A model generated the notes under the pieces. The model was not told where the DNA came from and did not search any database. It saw only the letters and a list, made by a program, of their open reading frames with translations. Below, in pieces: positions 18,530 to 28,679 of a stretch of DNA of 64,000 bases (its first letter is position 1; each line of letters begins with the position of its first letter). The DNA comes from Arenibacter palladensis. Its GTDB lineage: Bacteria > Bacteroidota > Bacteroidia > Flavobacteriales > Flavobacteriaceae. Location: positions 372,001-436,000 of the forward strand of contig NZ_FQUX01000004.1 of the NCBI RefSeq assembly GCF_900129275.1. Reading direction: 5' to 3'. The translations under genes and the position numbers were made by a program.

Positions 18530-20587
18530 TTAATTCAGGACTATCTCGTCTACAAACAACCAACTTTTTCCTCCAGGGTTAGGATGCCAGGACGGGTTCT
18601 TAAGCTGACTTATTACTTCTACTTTAACGTAGGTAGATTTGGTTGGGGGTATGTTTAGGTCGAAAAATTGGAATTTGGTATCCGAGTTGGGTTTTTCTGT
18701 TGGAAGCTTTTCCGTGTGGACAAGCTTAAAATTATTTCCATCCTGTGATACCCAGACTTTAAAACCAGTTGGATAAAAAATCCACTTCTCAGGAGAAGAA
18801 AATGCCCCGACCGATACCGTAGATATCAATTCTTCTTTTTGGAGTTTTAGAGTGGCGGCAAAACTACTGCCTTCATATCCTATCCAATTCCCGTCTACAA
18901 AGTTGCTGGTCCCTCTTTTTAGATCTATCAAAGTGTTTCCTCCATTTCCCTTGTATTTTTCGTTGGGTTTGTTGTTTAGGGTAATGGAATTGGGTAGAAT
19001 ATTCGATTTTTTAAAACTGACGGTTTTTACTGGACTTAATTCCCAACCCGGTTTATGGCTAACAGCTTTAAGCTGGGTAGAGGCGGTAAGTATAATGGGT
19101 TCATTATATCTGGTTGAAGTGGTATCTGGTTCTGAACCGTCCAAGGTGTAGTAGAGGTCCACCCCCTTAAAAAAATAATCCATGGTCACCTCAATAGAAT
19201 CCTTGAAGAAATCCGTATCGGCAATTATGGATGGTGGTTCCAAGCTGGATGGTGTAAAAAGATCTTCGCTGATACTTACAACTGTAATACCGGTATGTTT
19301 GCTGCTAAAGCCATCCAATGCTTCTTTGGTGATCTTGGAATTCCAAGGATATAAAGTTTTTAACCCATTAAGTGCGGTCAACTTTACCAGACCCAGATCT
19401 GTAATATCGGTTCCATAAATATTTAGGGACTCCAGGTGTTCCAAATCCCCAATAACTTCCATGGATTTATCTGTAATCCTTGTATTTTGCAGTTGTAGCT
19501 TGGTGAGATTCTTGAAGGAAGTAAGGTATGAAGAAATGGTGTCATTGAAATTGGAGTTGCCCAAATTGAGTTCAACAATGTTTTCTGCATACTTTTTTAA
19601 TGCCTTGAGATCATTTTTACCCAAACTTTTATTGCCGGATAAGTTTGCAATCAAAAGAGGATTTTTTTCTGCTAATTTTGTGACAATTGGTCCATTGATG
19701 TTTATGGACGCCAACCAGTCCTCGGGAACCATTGCTACTTTTTTTGCAATTAATGCCCTGGTTGAGGTATCTTCCTCCAAAGAATTTAAAATTGTGTTGA
19801 TCTTTTCGGTTTTATCCAAAGTCCCGGCCACACAGTCAAAACAGTTTTCATGGCCTATCCACCATTCCAACAATTGAATTTCCTGATTGGTTAACTGTAC
19901 CTTGCCCTTTGGGGGCATATGGTCATCGTCTTCCATGGGCAATTTAATGTGGTGTATCAATCTGGGATCTTCGTCCTTTTCTGCAACCAATAAGCTGCCC
20001 GATTCTCCCCCCAATAGCAGTTGCTCTTTGTTGGTCATAATTAAGCCCCCCTTAACCTTGTTGGGATTGTGGCAACTTACACACTTATCATCCAGAATTG
20101 GCATTATGATGTCATTGAATACCAAGGCATTGTCAACGTCTGTAATAACTACCTTTTTCGCTTTTTCATTTTTATACAGATAGTCCTCCCCATGGGTCAT
20201 ACTGCCTCCGTAATGTCCAGTTAGGCCCAATAATGCTATTACACAGATAAATAGGGGTAGGTAAATATTTTTTGACCAGGACTTGGGATACTTTTTGATA
20301 AAGTATAAAAGGACACTGCCTATGGCCAATCCAATGGCCATCCATCGATGTCTAAACAACAAGGTTTCATCATAACCCCCATCCTCACCCAATAACCAAC
20401 CACTGGCCACTGATAGCACTGTACTCAAAGCAGCAATGGCAAGGGTGAAAATGATAATATTGTTCTCTGTTTCGGATTCTTTCTTTCTAAAGTATAGTTC
20501 CATTAGAAAGGCCAATACAAGAATGCCAATGGGCAAATGTACCAATAGGGGATGTAGGCGACCAAGGCTTATAATCTGTAGTATCAT
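18530..20587 (-). CDS. DUF2231/planctomycete-type cytochrome c, LRR, chitobiase-C and discoidin-like protein
   Basis: A 685-residue multidomain envelope protein. Residues 1-125 form four membrane spans (DUF2231-like, HPLLVHLPIG). A single haem c site CVSCH at 169-173 follows, in the PSCyt1 context (PNKVKGGL). Leucine-rich-like repeats cover about 300-420, a chitobiase/FN3-like domain (YYTLDGSEPDT) about 430-510, and a discoidin-like domain about 530-685 ending GGKSWLFVDEIVLN. It is the last gene of a three-gene minus-strand operon, 16 bp after the DUF1501 gene. The layout suggests carbohydrate binding linked to an oxidation step; the reaction is unknown. Confidence 0.85.
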   Translation of the reverse strand: MILQIISLGRLHPLLVHLPIGILVLAFLMELYFRKKESETENNIIIFTLAIAALSTVLSVASGWLLGEDGGYDETLLFRHRWMAIGLAIGSVLLYFIKKYPKSWSKNIYLPLFICVIALLGLTGHYGGSMTHGEDYLYKNEKAKKVVITDVDNALVFNDIIMPILDDKCVSCHNPNKVKGGLIMTNKEQLLLGGESGSLLVAEKDEDPRLIHHIKLPMEDDDHMPPKGKVQLTNQEIQLLEWWIGHENCFDCVAGTLDKTEKINTILNSLEEDTSTRALIAKKVAMVPEDWLASININGPIVTKLAEKNPLLIANLSGNKSLGKNDLKALKKYAENIVELNLGNSNFNDTISSYLTSFKNLTKLQLQNTRITDKSMEVIGDLEHLESLNIYGTDITDLGLVKLTALNGLKTLYPWNSKITKEALDGFSSKHTGITVVSISEDLFTPSSLEPPSIIADTDFFKDSIEVTMDYFFKGVDLYYTLDGSEPDTTSTRYNEPIILTASTQLKAVSHKPGWELSPVKTVSFKKSNILPNSITLNNKPNEKYKGNGGNTLIDLKRGTSNFVDGNWIGYEGSSFAATLKLQKEELISTVSVGAFSSPEKWIFYPTGFKVWVSQDGNNFKLVHTEKLPTEKPNSDTKFQFFDLNIPPTKSTYVKVEVISQLKNPSWHPNPGGKSWLFVDEIVLN

Positions 20588-20603
20588 ATTTTGGTTTATA
20601 AGT

Positions 20604-22103
20604 TTAGGTTAGGATATCCTTTACAATATGGCCTTCCACATCTGTTAATCTAAACCTTCTTCCCTGATATTTATAAGTTAATTTCTCATGGTCTATTCCC
20701 AATAAATGCAACATTGTTGCTTGGAAATCGTGTACATGCACCGGATCCTTAACAATATTGTATCCAAAATCATCCGTTTCTCCATAGACGATTCCAGGTT
20801 TAATACCTCCACCGGCCATCCAAATAGTGAAGGATCTTGGATGATGGTCCCTGCCGTAATTGGTATCTGTTAAAAGACCTTGTGAATAATTGGTCCTTCC
20901 AAATTCTCCTCCCCAAATCACCAGGGTATCCTCCAATAATCCACGCTGTTTTAGATCGGCTACCAGAGCTGCAGAGGCTTGGTCCACATCTTTGGCCTGT
21001 TTGGCAATAGCCCCTGGAAGATTGTCGTGCTGGTCCCAACCCATATGGTACAATTGGATAAAACGTACGTCTTGCTCCGCCAATCTTCTTGCTAAAAGGC
21101 AATTTGCTGCATAGGTTCCGGGAATTTTTGCTTCGGGCCCGTACATTTCATAGATATAATCGGGTTCATTGGCAGTATCCATAACATTGGGGACCGAGGT
21201 TTGCATCCTGTATGCCATTTCATATTGGGCAATTCTACTTTTTATTTCAGGATCACCGGAATCTTGATAATGCTTGTCGTTTAAAGCCGCCAAATTGTCC
21301 AACATTTCGCGTTTAACCTCTTTGGTAATGCCCTTGGGATCATTCAGATATAGGACGGGATCCTTGGCTGCCCTAAATTGAACACCTTGGTGTAGGGAGT
21401 GTAAAAAACCATTGCCCCATAACCTGGTGTATAGGGGTTGTCCGTTGGGTCTTCCGGTACCTCTGGACAATAGGACCGTGAATGCCGGTAGGTTTTCATT
21501 TTCGCTTCCCAGACCATAACTTAGCCACGATCCAATACTGGGCCTTCCAGGTTGTTGGGAGCCGGTCTGGAAGAACGTTACCGCCGGATCGTGGTTGATG
21601 GCCTCGGTATACATTGATTTTATAATACATAGTTCATCGACCATTTTGGCAGTATAGGGCAGAATATCACTTATGTAGGTGCCGTTTTTACCGTGCTGGC
21701 TAAAATTGTGCAGGGAACCGACCAAGGGAAATTTATCCTGTCCGGCAGTCATTCCCGTAAGGCGCTGTCCGTTTCTGATAGATTCCGGAAGATCTTCCCC
21801 CCGCCTTTTGTTCAATAGTGGTTTATAGTCAAAAAGTTCTAGTTGGGAAGGTCCCCCACTTTGAAACAGATAGATTACCCTTTTAACTTTGGCAGGGTGG
21901 TGCAGTGAATTTAAAATTCCCTTAACTCCTTCCAAGCTATCATCCTTGGTAAGTAGACCATTTTCATCCTTTCTAAATAGGTTGGCCCCTAAAAGGGATG
22001 CCAGGGCTACCCCACCTACGCCCAAGGCCGTTTTGCCTAAAAAAGACCTTCGGTTTAAAATCAAGGATCGTTCTTCTATAATTTTTTTTTCGCTCATGAT
22101 CAA
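20604..22103 (-). CDS. DUF1501 family Tat-exported protein
   Basis: A 499-residue secreted protein with a twin-arginine signal (NRRSFLGKTALGVGG, about residues 18-35). The body matches DUF1501, a sulfatase/alkaline-phosphatase-like fold common in Planctomycetes, with GGEFGRTNYSQG and GRDHHPRSFTIW near the C-terminus. Its start overlaps the stop of the upstream DUF1553 gene by 4 bp (ATGA), so the two are translationally coupled. DUF1501 and DUF1553 partners are widely co-encoded but their reaction is not established. Confidence 0.9.
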   Translation of the reverse strand: MIMSEKKIIEERSLILNRRSFLGKTALGVGGVALASLLGANLFRKDENGLLTKDDSLEGVKGILNSLHHPAKVKRVIYLFQSGGPSQLELFDYKPLLNKRRGEDLPESIRNGQRLTGMTAGQDKFPLVGSLHNFSQHGKNGTYISDILPYTAKMVDELCIIKSMYTEAINHDPAVTFFQTGSQQPGRPSIGSWLSYGLGSENENLPAFTVLLSRGTGRPNGQPLYTRLWGNGFLHSLHQGVQFRAAKDPVLYLNDPKGITKEVKREMLDNLAALNDKHYQDSGDPEIKSRIAQYEMAYRMQTSVPNVMDTANEPDYIYEMYGPEAKIPGTYAANCLLARRLAEQDVRFIQLYHMGWDQHDNLPGAIAKQAKDVDQASAALVADLKQRGLLEDTLVIWGGEFGRTNYSQGLLTDTNYGRDHHPRSFTIWMAGGGIKPGIVYGETDDFGYNIVKDPVHVHDFQATMLHLLGIDHEKLTYKYQGRRFRLTDVEGHIVKDILT

Positions 22104-24472
22104 CCCCTGGTTATAGTTTCGTCTAAATTTAAAATAGTATGTGCCGTTAATGCCAATGCGGCCAATTGGTTTTTGGAATAGGAACTATCTATTTCAAAAT
22201 CTCCAATGGACAGATAGTCCTGTGCGTCTATACCTTCTTCATCCACTTTTTGGAGCATACTATTGTAATAATTGTGCAACATGGACAATTCTTCCTCATC
22301 TGGAGATCTGGATGTAGCCAGTTTAAAAATGTACTTTATTTGATCATTAATTTCTTTGTTACGATCAATGGCATTTTTGGCAATGAGCCTTGATGCCTCA
22401 ATGATTTGGGGGTCGTTCAACAATACCAATGCCTGCAACGGAGTATTTGTTTCTTGACGTTTAACCGTACATAGATCTCTGGATGCCGCATCAAAAGTCA
22501 TCATGCTTGGTGGAGGAACGGTCCTTTTCCAAAAGGTATATAAACTTTTCCTATATAGATCTTTTCCGGTGCTGGTAATATAGGTAGCCGTACTTCCTCC
22601 GCCACCTCCGGTAGTGGCCTCCCAAATACCGGCTGGTTGATAAGGCTTAACGCTTGGGCCTCCCACTTCTGTATTGAGCAATCCACTGATCTTTAGGGCT
22701 TGGTCCCTAATTAATTCGGCTGTCAACCTTAATCTTGGAGCGCGTGCCAATAACCTGTTTTCCGGGTCTAATTCCTGTAATTCTTTGGATACTCTGGTAT
22801 TTTGTTGATAAGTAGCCGAAAGGGCCATATATTTTAATATTTTTCTTGCATCCCAACCTTCTTCCTTTAATTTAATGGCAAGAAAGTCGAGCAATTCGGG
22901 ATGTGTTGGCAATGAGCCCTGATTGCCAAAATCGAAGGAAGATGCCACCAAGCCCGTACCGAACATGCGTTGCCAAAATCTATTTACAGTTACCCTGGCA
23001 GTTAAAGGGTTGTCTTTATGGAAAAGCCATTTTGCCAGCCCCAATCGGTTTTTGGGATATTCTTCCGGGAAAGGAAGTATGGATTCGGGTGTATTGGGGT
23101 ATACCTGGGTGGTGGGCTGGTCGTAAACCCCCCTGTTCAGGATGTAGGATGGTCTAATTTCCTCCATTTCGTTCATGATCATGACCGGAACTTCCTTCAT
23201 GGTGGATTTTTGGAGTTGAACAAAGCTTAATACACCATTCTTTTCCTTTTCCGTAATGGTCATATATGGCTTTGGTATTTTTCCGGCCCCACCTGGTGTT
23301 AGTCCCAATTCATCAATATTATTGAAGAAACTGAACAGTTCGAAATGGTTTTTTTGACTTATGGGGTCATATTTGTGATCATGGCATCGGGCACATTCAA
23401 AAGTTAGGCCCAAGAAAGCGGTTCCAAAGGTCACTGTCCTGTCCTCTACATATTCAATGCGATATTCCTCAGGAATTACCCCGCCCTCAAAGGTAATTTT
23501 GTGGTTCCTGTTAAAGCCTGTGGCAAGAATCTGTTCGGCATTGGGGTTGGGCATAAGGTCTCCCGCCAATTGATAGGTGACGAATTGATCATAGGGCATA
23601 TTCTGCTTAAAGGCGTGAATTACCCAATCGCGCCATGGCCACATGATTCGTTCAAAATCGTCCTGATATCCATGAGTGTCCGCATATCGCGCAATATCCA
23701 TCCATTCAGCGGACATGTGCTCTGCGTAGTCCATAGTATTTAACAGGGAATCTATAATTTCTTCATAGGCAGTGGGGGAGTCGTTGTTGACGAAGTTGTT
23801 TATTTGTTCCACGCTTGGTGGTAGCCCGGTTAGGTCGAAGAACACCCTTCTTAGCAATTTTTCTTTTGAAGCTTTTTCACTGGGTTGCAGGCCTTTTTGT
23901 TCTAGTTGTGCTAAAACAAATTGGTCAATTTCATTTTGGGCCCAGGTAGTATTGGTCGTTTTTGGTACACTTGGCTTTTCTGGAGCAATAAATGCCCAAT
24001 GTTCCTTGTATTCGGCTCCTTGATCTATCCATTTTTTTAAAACTTCCTTTTCGTACTGGGTAAGGGTAAGGTTGGATTCTGGAGGAGGCATCATTAAGGA
24101 TTCGTCCGTGGTGTATATCCTATTGACCAATTCACTTTTTTCAACATCGCCGGGAACAATGGCGTAATGGTCCTTCTTTTTACCCAAGGCCATATAGGCA
24201 TCTTCTGCCGTGTTCAGGGATAGTCCTCCCTCTATGGCATTTTTATCGGGACCGTGGCATTTGAAGCATCTATCCGATAGGATTGGTTTTACATGAAAAG
24301 TAAAGTCTATTTTATCCGGAACCCTCCCATGAATTTCATTGTTGTCCGCCGTTTCTGAGGTCTGTACTCCAGTGTTGCAGCCAACGGCGAATAATACAGG
24401 AATGGATACCAATAGCGAATATAACCCAGTTAGGGAGCGGTTTAAGTATTTACTTATGGGATGGGCTAACAT
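22100..24472 (-). CDS. PSCyt1-DUF1549-DUF1553 cytochrome c lipoprotein
   Basis: A 790-residue protein. The lipobox ends at Cys32 (FAVGC). A haem c site CFKCH at 69-73 lies in a planctomycete cytochrome C domain, followed by the DUF1549 region (WAQNEIDQFVLAQLE, then RRVFFDLTGLPP) and the DUF1553 region (NPLTARVTVNRFWQ, and MMTFDAASRDLC). Length and order match the planctomycete family. It is the first gene of the operon with DUF1501 and the DUF2231/discoidin gene. It is probably exported and haem-loaded; its electron partner and substrate are unknown. Confidence 0.92.
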   Translation of the reverse strand: MLAHPISKYLNRSLTGLYSLLVSIPVLFAVGCNTGVQTSETADNNEIHGRVPDKIDFTFHVKPILSDRCFKCHGPDKNAIEGGLSLNTAEDAYMALGKKKDHYAIVPGDVEKSELVNRIYTTDESLMMPPPESNLTLTQYEKEVLKKWIDQGAEYKEHWAFIAPEKPSVPKTTNTTWAQNEIDQFVLAQLEQKGLQPSEKASKEKLLRRVFFDLTGLPPSVEQINNFVNNDSPTAYEEIIDSLLNTMDYAEHMSAEWMDIARYADTHGYQDDFERIMWPWRDWVIHAFKQNMPYDQFVTYQLAGDLMPNPNAEQILATGFNRNHKITFEGGVIPEEYRIEYVEDRTVTFGTAFLGLTFECARCHDHKYDPISQKNHFELFSFFNNIDELGLTPGGAGKIPKPYMTITEKEKNGVLSFVQLQKSTMKEVPVMIMNEMEEIRPSYILNRGVYDQPTTQVYPNTPESILPFPEEYPKNRLGLAKWLFHKDNPLTARVTVNRFWQRMFGTGLVASSFDFGNQGSLPTHPELLDFLAIKLKEEGWDARKILKYMALSATYQQNTRVSKELQELDPENRLLARAPRLRLTAELIRDQALKISGLLNTEVGGPSVKPYQPAGIWEATTGGGGGSTATYITSTGKDLYRKSLYTFWKRTVPPPSMMTFDAASRDLCTVKRQETNTPLQALVLLNDPQIIEASRLIAKNAIDRNKEINDQIKYIFKLATSRSPDEEELSMLHNYYNSMLQKVDEEGIDAQDYLSIGDFEIDSSYSKNQLAALALTAHTILNLDETITRG

Positions 24473-24601
24473 TTGACTTTAGATAAATTAATACCTTCTA
24501 AATTAACTAGTTTACAATTATTTAACGGTAAATTTCGACAAATGACAATCCAAGGCAGCTAAATGCAGCCAAAAAAAAGAATAAAGTGTAAATAGGACGG
24601 T

Positions 24602-25318
24602 TTATTCCAAATCGTCATGAAGAATTTTGCTTTTTACTTCGTTTAGGTAACTACGACCAATGGTATACCTAATGCCCTGAACTTCCACGCTGTTTCCTTC
24701 AATAGCATCTATCTTGTTAATGGCTACGGTATAGGACCTGTGTATTCTAATAAATTTGTCCGAAGGCAGTTCTTCGGTAAAACTACTCAAGGTTTTATGA
24801 ATGATGTGCTTGTTCGCTTTTGTCTTTATCCTAATATAATCCTTTAGACTTTCAATGACAATAATGTCGTCTAAATAAATTTTTTGCAATTTTTTCTTAT
24901 CTACCTTTACGAAAATGCTGGGATTGTCATTGGTAGTAGGCACTTCGTTTTTGGGAACTCCTTCCTTTAAATTAATAATTCTATTAACGGTCTTTAAGAA
25001 CCTGTGGAAAGGTATAGGTTTTACCAAGTAGTCTATGGCCTCCAGCTCAAAGCTCTTAAGGGCATAATCTTCATGGGCCGTTGTCATCACTACCATAGCC
25101 TTTGAATTTACACTCCCTAGGAGGTCAAGGCCGTTCATAATGGGCATATTGATATCCAGGAAAACAATATCTACTTCATTTCTCTGTAAAAAAGTAGAAG
25201 CGTCAATTGCGTTGGTGAAGGTTTGAACCAGCTCCAGTTCCTTAATCTGTTCTACATAGTTCTTTAATATGTTGATTGCCAGTGGTTCATCGTCAATAAT
25301 TATTACCTTAAAACTCAT
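24602..25318 (-). CDS. LytTR-family response regulator
   Basis: A 238-residue regulator with a receiver domain (DDE at 9-11, phosphoacceptor Asp55 in FLDINMP, Lys in DYLVKP near 105) and a C-terminal LytTR DNA-binding domain (FIRIHRSYTVAINKI). Its ATG overlaps the stop codon of the sensor kinase by one base (TAATG), so the pair is coupled. It probably controls a nearby locus; the divergent symporter/PUL or the DUF1501/DUF1553 operon are the candidates by position only. Confidence 0.95.
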   Translation of the reverse strand: MSFKVIIIDDEPLAINILKNYVEQIKELELVQTFTNAIDASTFLQRNEVDIVFLDINMPIMNGLDLLGSVNSKAMVVMTTAHEDYALKSFELEAIDYLVKPIPFHRFLKTVNRIINLKEGVPKNEVPTTNDNPSIFVKVDKKKLQKIYLDDIIVIESLKDYIRIKTKANKHIIHKTLSSFTEELPSDKFIRIHRSYTVAINKIDAIEGNSVEVQGIRYTIGRSYLNEVKSKILHDDLE

Positions 25319-26406
25319 TACACCTTTAATTTAAGAATAACGTTAAACATTTTGTCCTTTTCAAAGATAGACAGATTGTAATCTTTGGGTTCATAGCCCA
25401 GTTCCAAGCGTTTTTTTACATTGGAAAGCCCAATTCCACCAACTTCCGGATTTATTGTGCTACGCGACTTACTTTGCGGAATATTGTTGCTGATTTCAAA
25501 ATTCAGGATGTCGTCCACAACTTCCAAATTTATTTTTATGTACATATTGCCAATATTTTTACTGGCGCCATGTTTAAAACTGTTTTCTATAAAGGGCATT
25601 AATAGCATGGGAGCAATTCCCTTTCCTTCAAGATCGCCCGAAATATTCATGTCTATTTGTAAAGAATTGTCAAATCGGATACGTTCCAAATCAATATAAT
25701 TTTGGATACATTCAATTTCTTTTGTTAAATCCTGATAGGGTTTGTCCGTGGCATATAGCAAATAACGCATTAATTCTGATAACCTTAGAACTACCTGTGG
25801 TGCCCTGTCCGATTTTTCTAAAGTTAGGGAATATATGTTATTTAACGTGTTAAAGAAGAAATGTGGTGAAACCTGCGCCCTTAGGAATTTTAATTCTGTG
25901 GTCAACTGTCTTTTTTCCAGTTCATGGAGTTTGCTGTTTTCATTTAGCCAGTCTACCGTAATTTTAATGGCCGTTACAAACGACATTACATAAAGTTCTC
26001 CCAGCATGGTAACAATGGCGTAATTCAATGTAAGGCTTTCAACGTCCCCGGCTTCTGGCATTACGTTGTTGCTTACCAAATAATAAGTAAGGTTGAATTT
26101 TACCAATAAACCTACGAACAAAGAGGCCAGGAGTAAAAAAGTATAGGTGATATAACGCTTGGTGTAAACGAATTTGGGCATCAAAAAATAAATATTGAAG
26201 TATGCCAAGGCCATATGTATTGGGAAACCCAATAAGTTCGTTTTTATGGAATAGGCAAAATCCTGGTGTAGGTTTCCCCAGCGGAATATATTAAAGAGGA
26301 TATATACGGCCCAAAAAATAATATGGTGCCTGTAATTAATATTGAAATCACCGGAACTATTTCTACCAAGTAATTTATGATTCAGGGTTTTGATTGGTAA
26401 TATCAT
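25318..26406 (-). CDS. LytS/YehU-type sensor histidine kinase
   Basis: A 362-residue kinase with four membrane spans in about residues 28-150, a short coiled region, and the His_kinase domain with phosphoacceptor His182 in QVSPHFFFNTLNNI, then an HATPase_c domain (PFIENSFKHGA, and GGIGLSNVKKRLEL). It lacks a periplasmic sensor domain. It is the first gene of the pair with the LytTR regulator and is divergent from the SSS symporter. Confidence 0.95.
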   Translation of the reverse strand: MILPIKTLNHKLLGRNSSGDFNINYRHHIIFWAVYILFNIFRWGNLHQDFAYSIKTNLLGFPIHMALAYFNIYFLMPKFVYTKRYITYTFLLLASLFVGLLVKFNLTYYLVSNNVMPEAGDVESLTLNYAIVTMLGELYVMSFVTAIKITVDWLNENSKLHELEKRQLTTELKFLRAQVSPHFFFNTLNNIYSLTLEKSDRAPQVVLRLSELMRYLLYATDKPYQDLTKEIECIQNYIDLERIRFDNSLQIDMNISGDLEGKGIAPMLLMPFIENSFKHGASKNIGNMYIKINLEVVDDILNFEISNNIPQSKSRSTINPEVGGIGLSNVKKRLELGYEPKDYNLSIFEKDKMFNVILKLKV

Positions 26407-26715
26407 TGAAAACAGACTTAATTTCTAAAAATAGGCGTTTGGCTTTACGGGTTGGTTGTTGGTCTAATTTTATTCCATTTCCTGAAAAAAAAATCAAATA
26501 TTTAATTCAGGTAAGTGGAATCTACTTGTTGGTTTTTGTTTATTTTATGAATAGCCCCTCAAGCCGACTTGAAAATTTGGGGAATTTATAAAAAAAAATA
26601 AGAGTTGTTGCCCATGGGATGAAAAAACACAGGGATGTGGTGTTTTTTAACCTTGAAAAATAAAAAAAAACACAGGTTGAAGAAGTTTTTGCTTCAACTC
26701 TAAAAATTAATTTGA
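26407..26715. other. Divergent intergenic region between sensor kinase and symporter
   Basis: 309 bp that should hold promoters for both directions. A hairpin with a 9-bp stem (26622-26630 with 26640-26648) of the A-rich/T-rich type lies about 70 bp before the symporter, and its left arm sequence AAAAAACACAGG recurs at about 26665. It may be an attenuator or a regulator site; nothing more can be supported. Confidence 0.35.
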
Positions 26716-28593
26716 ATGGATGTAATTGATGTAGTAATTATTGTAGCCTATATAATTCTGACCCTCTTTGTGGGTATTTGGGTTTCAAAAAAGGCATCCC
26801 AAGGGTTAAAGTCTTATTTTTTGGGTGGGAACAACATAAAATGGTATTATTTGGGGCTAAGTAATGGTTCCGGTATGTTCGATGTTTCCGGTACTGCTTG
26901 GATGGTAGGAATTTTATTTCTGTACGGCGTTAAGAGTTTTATGTTCATGTGGCTATGGCCAATTTGGAACCAAATCTTTGTTATGATGTTTTTGGCCGTT
27001 TGGATCAGACGGTCCAATATTATGACCGGATCGGAATGGATACTTACGCGCTTTGGCGATGATAGGGCTGGACGGGCCTCCCATAGTATAGTGGCCGTAT
27101 TTGCCATAGTTGCCGCCGTAGGATTTATTGCTTATTTTTTTGAAGGCGTTGGTAAGTTTTTGACTATTATTTTACCATGGGATATGGCTTTGCATATAGG
27201 GGAGATGGTTTTGTTGAACTCCGAACAGTCCTATGCCATGATCATCATATTTTTAACTACGATCTATACTGTAAAGGGAGGGATGTTCTCTGTGGTAGCT
27301 ACAGAAGTACTGCAATATATCATCATGGTTATTGCCGGTGTACTTGTAGCTGGCTATGCCTTTTTTGCTTTTTCCGATGTAGAGATCAATTCGGTAATAA
27401 GCGCCGAATGGAAAAACGTATTTTTCGGTTGGGAATTGGGAACCCATTGGGACCAGGAATTTCAGGCATTTAATGATTTGATCGATTCCGAAGGTTATAA
27501 GATGTTCGGGGCCTTGATAGGGATGACCCTATTTAAAGGTTTCTTTGCCAGTATTGCCGGACCAACACCTAGTTATGATCTTCAGAGAATATTGTCTACC
27601 AGAACGGTCAAAGATGCCGCATATATGAGTGGGTTTACCAATTTGGTGTTGTTTATCCCTAGGTATTTGCTAATATCCGGTATCGTAGTCATTGCCTTGG
27701 TGGTATTAACTCCGGAGATGATCGCTAACCCTGGGCTAACGGGTGCAGAATTGGAGGTTCTTCTACCAAAAGTAATCAACTTTCATGTGCCTGTAGGAAT
27801 AAAGGGCTTGTTGTTGGCGGGGTTGCTCGCAGCTTTTATGTCAACTTTCTCTGCCTTCGTGAATGCCGGCCCCGCTTATTTGGTCAATGATATTTACAAA
27901 AAATACTTTAAGCCGGAAGCATCGCACAAGCATTATATTAAAGTAAGTCATATAGCGTCGTTTTTGGTGGTGATTTTAGGTGTTATTATGGGGTTTTTCG
28001 CGGATTCCATCAATTCCCTAACACTTTGGATAACAAGTGCTCTTTTTGGGGGCTATGTTGCGGCCAATTTTTTAAAATGGATCTGGTGGCGATTTAACGG
28101 CTGGGGCTATTTTTGGGGTATGTTGTCCGGTTTGATTATTGCTTCCCTGCAATTTGTTTTGGATAACAACAAGGGCAATTTTACGGAGGGTAGTATGTTG
28201 TACGATCTTTCCCATGTACATGCCATTTATCTATTCCCTATTATTTTTGGGGTCTCCATGTTGGGTTCGTTTTTAGGAACCTATTTTAGCCCTGCAACAG
28301 ACAAGGAAGTATTAAAATCCTTTTACAAAGATGTGAAACCTTGGGGTTGGTGGAATCCGATATATAAGGAATTGAAAGCAGAAGATCCCACCTTTGAAAA
28401 GAACAATGAGTTTTGGTTGGATATGATGAACTGTGCAATTGGAATTATATGGCAGTCCAGTATGATAGTGCTCCCCATTTATTTTATGATCAGGGATTAC
28501 CCAAAAGCGATCATTGCATTGGTTGTTTTCGGCATCACTTCCACAATTTTAAAATTCACTTGGTTGGATAAGGTTAGGAAAATACCCAATTAG
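26716..28593 (+). CDS. Sodium:solute symporter (SSS family)
   Basis: A 625-residue inner-membrane transporter with 13-15 hydrophobic segments, matching the SSS family in length and in the opening MDVIDVVIIVAYIILTLFVGIWVSKKA. It would import an organic solute with Na+. The next gene, 86 bp downstream, encodes a cytoplasmic GH130 phosphorylase, suggesting that the transported compound is a mannoside disaccharide released by the secreted glycosidases of this locus. That assignment is inferred from context. Confidence 0.9.
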   Translation: MDVIDVVIIVAYIILTLFVGIWVSKKASQGLKSYFLGGNNIKWYYLGLSNGSGMFDVSGTAWMVGILFLYGVKSFMFMWLWPIWNQIFVMMFLAVWIRRSNIMTGSEWILTRFGDDRAGRASHSIVAVFAIVAAVGFIAYFFEGVGKFLTIILPWDMALHIGEMVLLNSEQSYAMIIIFLTTIYTVKGGMFSVVATEVLQYIIMVIAGVLVAGYAFFAFSDVEINSVISAEWKNVFFGWELGTHWDQEFQAFNDLIDSEGYKMFGALIGMTLFKGFFASIAGPTPSYDLQRILSTRTVKDAAYMSGFTNLVLFIPRYLLISGIVVIALVVLTPEMIANPGLTGAELEVLLPKVINFHVPVGIKGLLLAGLLAAFMSTFSAFVNAGPAYLVNDIYKKYFKPEASHKHYIKVSHIASFLVVILGVIMGFFADSINSLTLWITSALFGGYVAANFLKWIWWRFNGWGYFWGMLSGLIIASLQFVLDNNKGNFTEGSMLYDLSHVHAIYLFPIIFGVSMLGSFLGTYFSPATDKEVLKSFYKDVKPWGWWNPIYKELKAEDPTFEKNNEFWLDMMNCAIGIIWQSSMIVLPIYFMIRDYPKAIIALVVFGITSTILKFTWLDKVRKIPN

Positions 28594-28679
28594 AATAAAA
28601 TTGATATGCCCTTGATCAATTTTTGAATAATTTAAATTAGGGAAAAAAAGTTTAATTATAATATATAAATCAGAATAAA

